The notes beneath the pieces were generated by a model. The model did no database searches. It saw nothing but the letters and a program-made list of their open reading frames with translations, and was not told the DNA's origin. A program made the position numbers and the translations under genes. A stretch of 5,491 nt of DNA from an uncultured beta proteobacterium (GTDB lineage: Bacteria; Pseudomonadota; Gammaproteobacteria; Burkholderiales; Rhodocyclaceae), in contig CAIVZW010000568.1 in the NCBI GenBank assembly GCA_903910495.1, forward strand, positions 1-5,491, in the 5' to 3' direction. This document shows positions 1-5,410 of the stretch, one piece after another (positions within the stretch are counted from its first letter, which is position 1; each line of letters starts with the position of its first letter).

Positions 1-482
1 GTTGTCTAACCTTTAAGCTGCGTGCAGGAATAATACTTCGAGTTACGGCGCAGATGCAAGAATTTTTCACAGAAATTTTTCACTGCAATACCTTGCCCGA
101 AAACCACTATTGCCTGAGCAGGCGACAGCGGTATTCAGATCACCCTGTAGCGCATCGGTCGCTTGACGACAAGGTGCCTGATACGATCTATTATGGCGGT
201 TCAATGCAAGAAAGATTATGGACTGGCAACCACGTTACACTCCACAACTCTGGCCAGCCTTCAGATTATTCAGCGGGTGGTGGCCTGGATAGCGTAATAC
301 GCGCAGTGCTTCACTTGTCTTCGTGGATCTTCTGTCCTGTCAAACGGGGCTTTGTGTGGCGCACGGGAAGTAGTGTTAAATGGCAGGTGTATTGTTAATG
401 CGAGTGCTAGTGGGCAATTGCTTGGCGGTGAAGGCTATAGCCGCTTTGCCAGCACCATGCAGCACAGTTCGTTCAACTGCAA
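1..482. other. Gene-poor, apparently degraded leader region
   Basis: No intact gene is convincing here. A 114-codon plus-strand frame runs from 54 to 398, but its protein shows no overall domain, has mixed codon use, and lacks a Shine-Dalgarno sequence before its ATG. Only a short piece of it (about 132-203) resembles anything, namely a transposase tail. A different plus-strand frame is open from 298 to 486 and looks more protein-like. A 10-base direct repeat (aatttttcac) occurs at 61-70 and 74-83. The pattern of short protein-like pieces in different frames suggests decayed sequence, possibly left by insertion and deletion of a mobile element. This is inferred from the reading frames only. 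Confidence 0.5.
132..203 (+). pseudogene. Possible remnant of an IS3-type transposase C-terminus
   Basis: Read in the frame of position 132, this stretch includes HRSLDDKVPDTIYYGG. It resembles the end of IS3-family OrfB/integrase-core transposases, which typically finish with a signature like RPHQSLDxxTPDEVYFG. The upstream catalytic DDE core is absent, and the preceding residues in this frame do not look like transposase. If real, it is only a fragment of about 24 codons. No clear terminal inverted repeats or target duplication were found. The match is from memory of the family signature and is short, so chance resemblance cannot be excluded. Confidence 0.35.
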
Positions 483-486
483 ATGA
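298..486 (+). pseudogene. Open reading-frame fragment of unknown function, probable 3' gene remnant
   Basis: Frame 1 is open from just after a TAA at 295-297 to a TGA at 484-486. It encodes about 62 residues rich in Gly, Ser and Cys (five Cys); the C-terminal part includes QLLGGEGYSRFASTMQHSS. This reads more like genuine protein than the competing frame at 54-398. There is no good start: the only in-frame ATG (457) is close to the end, and the GTG at 373 has no obvious ribosome site. The simplest view is the 3' end of a gene whose 5' part was lost or frameshifted. The stop lies 8 bases before the isomerase start at 495 and overlaps the alternative ATG at 483 as ATGA, an arrangement typical of co-transcribed neighbours. 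I do not recognise the family. Confidence 0.35.
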
Positions 487-488
487 GG
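485..488 (+). promoter_or_regulatory. Ribosome binding site deciding the isomerase start
   Basis: GAGG lies six bases before the ATG at 495. The other in-frame ATG at 483 overlaps this site and has no comparable upstream motif. Starting at 495 also gives the N-terminus expected for the family, where a short beta strand begins directly with MKIVIASD. Confidence 0.6.
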
Positions 489-494
489 TCAAAA

Positions 495-968
495 ATGAAA
501 ATTGTTATTGCTTCTGATTTCTCGGGATTCAATCTAAAACAGGCGGTAAAGAAATATCTGCTCGATAACAAGCATGAGCTTGCTGATGTCGGTCAAGTGG
601 ATAGTGAGAACAAAGTCCTTTATTTTGATGCGGCCATCAGTTTGGCTACTGCCATGCAAACCGGTGAATATGCAAGAGGTATTGTTATTTGCGGGACAGG
701 CGCTGGGGTCAGCATGATCGTTAACAAGTTCAAAGGGATTTATTGCGTTGCCTGTGAAAGTGTATTCACGGCGCAAAAAACGGCCCTGATCAATAATTCA
801 AACGTCCTGGCCATGGGTGAAAAGGTGGTCAGTTATGATATGGGCTGCGAGATGGTGAAAGAGTGGCTGAGCGCACAATGGTGCGAGGGATTTGAAGAGC
901 AGAGAAAGAAGAACAACGAGCGCGGATTCGAGGTATTGCAGGGCCTGGAGCAAAAGAATTTCAAATGA
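495..968 (+). CDS. RpiB/LacA/LacB-family sugar-phosphate isomerase-like protein, atypical active site
   Basis: A 157-residue protein of the usual length for the RpiB/LacAB aldose-ketose isomerase fold, expected to be cytosolic and dimeric. Visible family features are MKIVIASDFSGFNLK at the N-terminus (Asp8), the ICGTGAGVS loop at 65-73 with the proposed catalytic base Cys66 and Thr68, NKFKGI at 77-82, and NVLAMGEKVV at 103-112. Compared with E. coli RpiB as I remember it, the His after the N-terminal Asp is Phe9, the ring-opening His (about 99) is Ile99, and the first of two phosphate-binding Arg (about 133) is Phe, while Arg137 remains. Ribose-5-phosphate isomerase activity is therefore doubtful; another phosphosugar or loss of activity is possible. 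GC is about 47%, lower than the glycosyltransferase genes downstream, hinting at a different origin. A stem-loop follows the gene, so it probably does not share a transcript with the downstream genes. Family membership is secure; substrate is not. Confidence 0.88.
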   Translation: MKIVIASDFSGFNLKQAVKKYLLDNKHELADVGQVDSENKVLYFDAAISLATAMQTGEYARGIVICGTGAGVSMIVNKFKGIYCVACESVFTAQKTALINNSNVLAMGEKVVSYDMGCEMVKEWLSAQWCEGFEEQRKKNNERGFEVLQGLEQKNFK

Positions 969-978
969 CTGAAATACC

Positions 979-1016
979 GGCGGCAAAGCCGATGGACTGC
1001 GCTCGTCAGTGCCGCC
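979..1016 (+). repeat. Inverted repeat between isomerase gene and terminator
   Basis: GGCGGCA (979-985) is complementary to TGCCGCC (1010-1016), a 7-bp stem around a 24-base loop. The same GGCGGC/GCCGCC words recur in the following stem-loop (1037-1053), so several mutually exclusive pairings are possible. It could simply stabilise the 3' end of the transcript. Confidence 0.4.
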
Positions 1017-1036
1017 AAGATGCCCATGAAACTGTG

Positions 1037-1064
1037 AGCCGCCCTTGGCGGCTTGCCTTTTTTT
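1037..1064 (+). terminator. Rho-independent terminator after the isomerase gene
   Basis: AGCCGCC (1037-1043) and GGCGGCT (1047-1053) form a perfect 7-bp, mostly G:C stem with a three-base loop (CTT). After four bases (TGCC) comes a run of seven T (1058-1064). It lies about 70 bases past the isomerase stop and on the same strand, so it is positioned to end that transcript. Confidence 0.8.
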
Positions 1065-1154
1065 AATTGGCAAAGATCAGAAATTCACGCAAGCCATGTA
1101 CAGGCCAAGCCTTGGTGTATCCCCCAACGGAGCCTCGGGTTTGCCTCGTTGAGA

Positions 1155-1160
1155 TAGAAT
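1155..1160 (+). promoter_or_regulatory. Weak candidate -10 element upstream of the glycosyltransferase operon
   Basis: TAGAAT matches the sigma-70 -10 consensus at five of six positions and lies 63 bases before the GT2 start, in the only intergenic stretch (1069-1223) available for a promoter of this operon. No acceptable -35 hexamer is found 16-18 bases upstream, so either an activator is needed or the match is fortuitous. A tandem 9-base repeat, TACCACCGG then TACCACCGC (1182-1199), and an 11-base palindrome CCAAGCCTTGG (1105-1115) are in the same region and could be regulator-related; neither matches an operator I know. Confidence 0.25.
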
Positions 1161-1223
1161 CACATCCTCGGTTTATTTGAATACCACCGGTACCACCGCC
1201 AGGTCCAACCCAGGAGTTGATAA

Positions 1224-2225
1224 ATGCAAAGCGGGACTCTGATCAAAGAAACACTCCCTGACCATTTGCCTGAAGTCAGTTGCATAATTCCCGCCTTCAA
1301 TGAATGTAACAACCTGGAAGTGCTTCTGCCCTGCCTGGAAGCGATTCTCAATGCGAACAGTTCAGCTTGGGAAATCATCGTTATCGATGATGGCAGTTCA
1401 GATGGCACACCTGATCTGATGGCTGAGTGGGCGTCCCGTCCGGGATTCAAGTACGTCCAACTTTCGCGCAACTTCGGCAAGGAAGCGGCCCTCAGTGCAG
1501 GCCTGGAATCCGCTGTTGGTGACGTCATGATCTGCCTTGATGCCGATCTTCAGCACCCCCCCTCACTGATTCCGCAAATGCTTGACAAGTGGAAAGCCGG
1601 GGCCGATGTGGTCTACGCCGTACGCGCCAACCGTGATGATGAATCACGGACCAAGCGCTACGGTGCCTCGTTTCTGTATTTCATCCTTGGCCGTGGAAAC
1701 AGGGTCAAGATTCCCGCTGACGCCGGTGACTTCCGCCTGATGGAGCGCAAGGTCGTCAACGCATTGATTCAGCTTCCGGAACGAACCCGCTTCATGAAGG
1801 GGCTCTATGCCTGGGTCGGATTCAAAACGGAAGCGATCGAATATCTGCCGCCGGAGCGGTTGCACGGCGAAAGCTCTTTCGGTTTTCTGCGGCTGGTGCG
1901 CTTCGCCATAGACGGAATAACGGCCTTCTCGACCTGGCCGCTGCAGATTCTCAGCCTGCTCGGAGCGACCATCGCCTTCCTTTCATTTTCCTACGGTACC
2001 TACCTGATCCTCGAGTACATGTTTATCGGTAATGGAGTATCCGGCTGGACAACCATCGTGACCGCAATGCTTTTCCTGTCAGGCGTCAATCTGCTTGGAC
2101 TCGGGGTCATCGGTGCATATGTTGGCCGGGTCTTCGACGAGGTCAAGCAAAGGCCGCTCTATCTGGTACGCAAGCGTGCCGGAATCGGGATGAGCAAAGC
2201 CTCGGACGATGATTCCCGCAAATGA
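1224..2225 (+). CDS. Family 2 glycosyltransferase, ArnC/GtrB/FlmF-like (undecaprenyl-phosphate glycosyltransferase)
   Basis: A 333-residue inner-membrane enzyme expected to transfer a sugar from a nucleotide donor to undecaprenyl phosphate on the cytosolic face. The GT-A domain occupies roughly residues 17-230: IPAFNE at 22-27, DDGSSDGT at 55-62, the metal-binding DADLQHPP at 106-113, DAGDFRLM at 166-173, and ERTRFMKGL at 186-194. All are standard for the dolichyl/polyprenyl-phosphate synthase group. Two membrane segments follow (about 237-263 and 275-301), then a basic tail including VKQRPLYLVRKR. An AGGAG site at 1212-1216, seven bases before the ATG, supports this start. The stop overlaps the next start as ATGA, so the two are almost certainly co-translated. 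The donor sugar cannot be read from the sequence; the deacetylase nearby suggests an N-acetylhexosamine, as for Francisella FlmF2 and Bordetella lipid A glucosamine addition. A GtrB-type glucose donor is the main alternative. Confidence 0.93.
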   Translation: MQSGTLIKETLPDHLPEVSCIIPAFNECNNLEVLLPCLEAILNANSSAWEIIVIDDGSSDGTPDLMAEWASRPGFKYVQLSRNFGKEAALSAGLESAVGDVMICLDADLQHPPSLIPQMLDKWKAGADVVYAVRANRDDESRTKRYGASFLYFILGRGNRVKIPADAGDFRLMERKVVNALIQLPERTRFMKGLYAWVGFKTEAIEYLPPERLHGESSFGFLRLVRFAIDGITAFSTWPLQILSLLGATIAFLSFSYGTYLILEYMFIGNGVSGWTTIVTAMLFLSGVNLLGLGVIGAYVGRVFDEVKQRPLYLVRKRAGIGMSKASDDDSRK

Positions 2226-3817
2226 AAAATGCCTTTTCCTCAATTGCCAAAACTGTTCTTGAATCCAGTTCCGCCCGCTTATTCCTGATCCTCTGTTCCA
2301 TCTGGCTATGCATCAGCGCAGGCATCCGGCCTCTCACCTTGCCCGATGAGGGTCGGTATATCGGCATCGCATGGGAAATGCTGAACTCGGACAACTGGCT
2401 GGTGCCAACCCTTGATGGCCTGCCTTTTTTCCACAAGCCGCCTCTCTTTTACTGGCTGACTGCCCTGGGCCTGAAGTTGTTTGGCGTGAATGAATGGGCC
2501 GGGCGCCTGGCGTCCATTCTTGCCGCCCTGATGGCTAGCGCAGCGCTGTATGTTTTCATCCGACGGCATGTAAGCAATCAGGTGGCGAATCTGGCTCTCG
2601 CCATTTTGATCACCCAACCCTTTTTCTTTGTCGGAGCGCAGTTCGCCAATCTTGACATGCTGGTCGCCGGGATGATTTCGCTGACCATTCTCTTCGGGGC
2701 CAGTGCGGTGCTTGCCCTGGAACGGGGTTTGCCCTACAAGGCAGCACTGACCACGGCTTATGTTTTCGCCGTGCTCGGGGTCCTGGCCAAGGGATTGATC
2801 GGATTTGTGCTGCCCGGGGCGATTCTTTTCGCATGGCTCGTGATTGGCAGGCGTTTTCGGTTAATTCCGTCGCTGCTGCCAATCCATCTGGTCCTGCTGT
2901 TTTTTGCTCTGGTTGCACCGTGGTTCTGGTGGATGGAAAAATCATACCCCGGCTTCTGGAACTACTTTTTTGTCTATCACCATTTTCAGCGTTTTGCCGA
3001 AACCGGCTTCAACAACCAGCAAGCGTTCTGGTTTTATCTGCCGGTATTGATTCTCTTCACGCTGCCATGGTCGCCGTGGATCTTTCGCGTATTCAACCGG
3101 AACTTCCTGCAGGATAAAGAACGATTCGCCATCCGCAGCCTCATGATCGTATGGTTGATGGGCATTCTGGTATTTTTCTCTTTACCCAGTTCCAAGCTGG
3201 TCGGTTATATTCTTCCGGCCTTGCCACCGTTCGCTTTCCTGATTGCCGATGTGATGCTCGTCTGGCTGAGCGCAGCGGAGAAACGTAATTCATCTACAGC
3301 CTCTGCCTGGCTGGGTGTCAGCCTGGTCGTCGCGAGTACCGCTTGCATCGCCATCGTGCTGGCCGTCACGCATCTTGACCCGACTTCTTCCCGGAAAATG
3401 TCCGCCCTGGCGCTCCCCGTGTTTCAGGCCGAAGATCAGATCGTGATGCTCGACGAGTATCAATACGACATGCCTTTCTACCTGAAGGCCACAAAGCCAT
3501 CCTGGGTGATCAGTGACTGGAAAAGCCCGGAGATCCCGAAAAAGGATAACTGGCGCAAGGAATTGTATGATGCCGGCAAGTTTGATCCGGCGAGAATGCA
3601 GCAGGTGCTTTTCCTTCCCGGTGAGTTTGCTCCGAAACTTTGCCAATTCTCCGGTGCCGCACTATGGGTATGGGGGAAAATGGAGGTGATATCAAGCTAT
3701 CCATTTCTGAAAGACGAGAGAATGGTCTACACGAATGGAAAAAAAGCCTTGTTGCGGCTGGATGTCACATCCAGACGGAGGTTTACGTTTTGTTCCGGAA
3801 TGCCCAGTAACGGCTAA
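2222..3817 (+). CDS. ArnT-like polytopic glycosyltransferase (GT83/PMT superfamily)
   Basis: A 531-residue integral inner-membrane protein, close to the usual length of ArnT (about 550). After a first membrane helix (about 19-35) comes the periplasmic-loop motif PDEGRY (41-46), with the catalytic-type Asp42-Glu43, then NWLVPTLDG and FHKPPLFYW (70-78) and NEWAGR. Further family marks are ANLDMLVAG (142-150), LAKGLIGFVLPG (188-199), HHFQRF (253-258), PWSPWI (282-287) and SSKLVGYILPALPP (323-336). About ten or more hydrophobic helices end near residue 383; a soluble, presumably periplasmic C-terminal domain of about 150 residues follows. ArnT and Francisella FlmK move an amino sugar from undecaprenyl phosphate to lipid A phosphate in the periplasm. 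Here the acceptor and sugar are inferred from the neighbours. The start overlaps the GT2 stop (ATGA) and has no strong ribosome site of its own, indicating translational coupling. The last 35 bases overlap the tail of the convergent GtrA gene. Confidence 0.92.
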   Translation: MKNAFSSIAKTVLESSSARLFLILCSIWLCISAGIRPLTLPDEGRYIGIAWEMLNSDNWLVPTLDGLPFFHKPPLFYWLTALGLKLFGVNEWAGRLASILAALMASAALYVFIRRHVSNQVANLALAILITQPFFFVGAQFANLDMLVAGMISLTILFGASAVLALERGLPYKAALTTAYVFAVLGVLAKGLIGFVLPGAILFAWLVIGRRFRLIPSLLPIHLVLLFFALVAPWFWWMEKSYPGFWNYFFVYHHFQRFAETGFNNQQAFWFYLPVLILFTLPWSPWIFRVFNRNFLQDKERFAIRSLMIVWLMGILVFFSLPSSKLVGYILPALPPFAFLIADVMLVWLSAAEKRNSSTASAWLGVSLVVASTACIAIVLAVTHLDPTSSRKMSALALPVFQAEDQIVMLDEYQYDMPFYLKATKPSWVISDWKSPEIPKKDNWRKELYDAGKFDPARMQQVLFLPGEFAPKLCQFSGAALWVWGKMEVISSYPFLKDERMVYTNGKKALLRLDVTSRRRFTFCSGMPSNG

Positions 3818-4169
3818 GTACAAACGTGAATACCGCGATAGCCAGGAGAATCAGCGCCAGAAGCCAGTAATAGGGAATTTCCGTCAACTGCAGAAGGCTG
3901 ACAAAAGCAATCTCGTTGATGGCAAATCCGCTGCTCGAAATGACCAGGAAGCGCCTGACCGCAGACCCCAATGATTTCGTCTGATAGCGAAAGGTCAGGA
4001 AATAGTGCCCGAGGAAAGAAACCATGACAGCGATTGACCAGCCGATCAGATTAGCCAGAAAGGGCGGGACATCAAACCGGGCAATGCAGACAACCGCAGT
4101 TCCCCAATGGGTCGCTGCGGCAGCGCAACCGACCGCAATGAACCAGACAATCTGTCTAATTATTTTCAT
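3783..4169 (-). CDS. GtrA-family membrane protein, candidate undecaprenyl-phosphate-sugar flippase
   Basis: A 128-residue, very hydrophobic protein with the GtrA layout of four membrane helices (approximately 6-28, 37-59, 73-94 and 99-119). Typical features are FIAVGCAAAATHW in helix 1, ANLIGWSIAVMVSFLGHYFLTF (39-60) across helix 2, and a basic, aromatic C-terminus (SRYWAFRNK). GtrA proteins are proposed to flip undecaprenyl-phosphate-linked sugars to the periplasmic side, next to a GtrB-type GT2 and a periplasmic transferase. Here it lies on the strand opposite to its functional partners: tail to tail with the ArnT-like gene (35-base overlap of coding ends) and head to head with the deacetylase gene (45 bases between the starts). 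The ribosome site is weak. Family assignment is firm; transported substrate is inferred. Confidence 0.87.
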   Translation of the reverse strand: MKIIRQIVWFIAVGCAAAATHWGTAVVCIARFDVPPFLANLIGWSIAVMVSFLGHYFLTFRYQTKSLGSAVRRFLVISSSGFAINEIAFVSLLQLTEIPYYWLLALILLAIAVFTFVLSRYWAFRNKT

Positions 4170-4214
4170 GGTACCGATTCAGACCATTCACAGTTTCTCT
4201 ATCTTGTTCAAGTG
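4170..4214. promoter_or_regulatory. Short divergent intergenic gap between GtrA and deacetylase genes
   Basis: These 45 bases separate two divergent starts, so any promoter for either gene must lie here or inside the opposite gene. I see no good -35/-10 pair in either direction and no strong Shine-Dalgarno sequence before the deacetylase ATG at 4215. The annotation marks the place rather than a proven element. Confidence 0.25.
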
Positions 4215-5027
4215 ATGAAGCCAATTTTGTTCTGTGCAGACGATTTCGGCATGGCCCCCGGTATCAACGCCGGGATTCTTGAACTGGCTCATGAGGGTCG
4301 CCTATCTGCAGTCAGTTGCATGAGCCGGGGGCGCTATTGTTCGCGCGATGCGCACGATCTTGCCGGCATTCCGGTCACAACGGGATTGCATCTCAACATG
4401 ACGGAGCCGCTCGAAGGCAAGGAATTCTACCAGCCTTTATCCCGCCTCCTGTTGAACTGTTATTCACGAAGGATCGATCCCCGGATCATTACCCACGAAA
4501 TCGAGCTGCAACTGGATGCCTTCGAAGCCGCTTTCGGGAAAGCGCCCGATTATGTGGATGGCCATGAGCACGTACATCAGTTTCCGCTCATCCGCGATTG
4601 TCTGGTCGATGTCCTTGTGCGCCGATATCCCGGACAGTTGCCCTGGCTGAGATCAACCTTGCCCGGGAAATTAACCGGAATTCCTTTGCCGTATCGGATG
4701 AAAGCAAGGCTCATCGGATATCTGGGTGCGAATTCACTCCGCAATCTGGCTTCTCGCTTCGGCTTTTGCATGAACGCGCGCTTGCTCGGAGTCTATGACT
4801 TCACTGGGGGCCAGAGGCGCTATCTTGAGCTTCTGGAAACCTGGCTGGCCGGCGCGCTTGCCAACGACCTGCTCATGTGCCACCCGGCGAAAACTGCTGA
4901 TCCGTCGGCCGGCCACGGGCAGCAACGCGTTGCCGAATATTCCGTGCTTTCCGGCAAGGATTTTCCAGGCCTTCTGGAGCACTATGAATTCTTCTTGTCT
5001 GGCGATGTTATTCCCCGAGATGAATGA
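4215..5027 (+). CDS. ChbG/NaxD/HpnK (YdjC) family carbohydrate deacetylase
   Basis: A 270-residue metal-dependent deacetylase. Family motifs are CADDFGMAPGIN at 7-18 (Asp9-Asp10), GLHLN at 57-61 (His59), DGHEHVHQFP at 115-124 and LMCHPAK at 220-226, supplying the Asp and His residues that bind the metal and act in catalysis. Family members remove acetyl groups from amino sugars: ChbG from chitooligosaccharides, NaxD from undecaprenyl-phosphate-linked N-acetylgalactosamine, HpnK in hopanoid synthesis. No hopanoid genes are visible here, and the adjacent GT2, ArnT-like and GtrA genes favour a NaxD-type role on a lipid-linked sugar at the cytosolic face. The frame is open back to an ATG at 4107, but those 36 extra codons overlap the GtrA gene, look unlike protein, and would push the ADDFG motif too far from the N-terminus. 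The start at 4215 puts it at residues 8-12 as usual, though its ribosome site is weak. Confidence 0.9.
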   Translation: MKPILFCADDFGMAPGINAGILELAHEGRLSAVSCMSRGRYCSRDAHDLAGIPVTTGLHLNMTEPLEGKEFYQPLSRLLLNCYSRRIDPRIITHEIELQLDAFEAAFGKAPDYVDGHEHVHQFPLIRDCLVDVLVRRYPGQLPWLRSTLPGKLTGIPLPYRMKARLIGYLGANSLRNLASRFGFCMNARLLGVYDFTGGQRRYLELLETWLAGALANDLLMCHPAKTADPSAGHGQQRVAEYSVLSGKDFPGLLEHYEFFLSGDVIPRDE

Positions 5028-5078
5028 CGGCTGTTTGCACAACCCTCAACGTGTCCGTGAAACTGGTACGATAAGAAC

Positions 5079-5354
5079 ATGATCGTCAGCAACGCATGGC
5101 ACGAGACAGCGATTGTCACCCGACGCGACGGGCAGACCGTTGTTTTCGTCCGTTTCAAGGCCGGAAGACTCAACTGCGAACGGATGACGGAAACCATGTT
5201 TCGCGAAGCGTGGCAGGAGAATCACTTCTCGCTGGCGGAAACACTGGATCGCTTTCTTGCGCATGGACAGGTGCATGGCTTTACCCAGGAGGCGAGCAAA
5301 GGGCTGGAGAAACTCAAAGCTCGCGACAGGACTGTAGTTTCCAGTCTTTTCTGA
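5079..5354 (+). CDS. Small hypothetical protein (91 residues)
   Basis: I do not recognise this protein. It starts 51 bases after the deacetylase stop. A TGA at 5058-5060 in the same frame makes the ATG at 5079 the only available ATG start. The product is soluble-looking with no signal peptide or membrane helix: a short beta-rich N-terminus (TAIVTRRDGQTVVFVRFK, about 10-27) followed by a mostly helical, charged remainder (about 33-85). The codons favour G or C in the third position as in the upstream genes, which is the main support for coding. The ribosome site is weak (AAGAA right before the ATG). It could be cotranscribed with the deacetylase or have its own promoter; a TACGAT at 5067-5072 resembles a -10 box but has no matching -35. 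Two other frames overlap the same bases but their products look random. Confidence 0.55.
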   Translation: MIVSNAWHETAIVTRRDGQTVVFVRFKAGRLNCERMTETMFREAWQENHFSLAETLDRFLAHGQVHGFTQEASKGLEKLKARDRTVVSSLF

Positions 5355-5410
5355 CGGCCGGGCAAGCCCCAAAGAAAAAGTTGTGTAAGTCAAATTGTGC
5401 AAAATAGTAA

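Noticed and set aside
61..83. Direct repeat aatttttcac (61-70, 74-83) as an iteron or CRISPR-like unit
   Set aside because: Only two copies with a 13-base period in AT-rich sequence; no further units or associated genes.
54..398. A 114-codon plus-strand frame as a complete gene
   Set aside because: No Shine-Dalgarno sequence, no overall domain and irregular codon use. Only residues of about 132-203 resemble a known family, and a competing frame from 298 looks more protein-like.
1149..1182. TTGAGA (1149-1154) with TTGAAT (1177-1182) as a sigma-70 promoter
   Set aside because: The spacer is 22 bases, well outside 16-18, and the -10 match is poor.
3735..3974. A plus-strand frame bridging the ArnT-like 3' end and the GtrA gene
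   Set aside because: Its product is low-complexity and hydrophilic, the mirror of the clearly hydrophobic GtrA coding sequence on the other strand.
1224..5027. A prophage O-antigen GtrABC glucosylation cassette
   Set aside because: The GT2 and GtrA fit, but the third gene is ArnT-like and a deacetylase is present, and there are no phage integrase or att-like repeats in view. An amino-sugar pathway explains all four genes better.
5359..5370. GGGCAAGCCC inverted repeat as a terminator after the small gene
   Set aside because: The stem is only four pairs with a two-base loop, and no T-run follows on either strand at a suitable distance.
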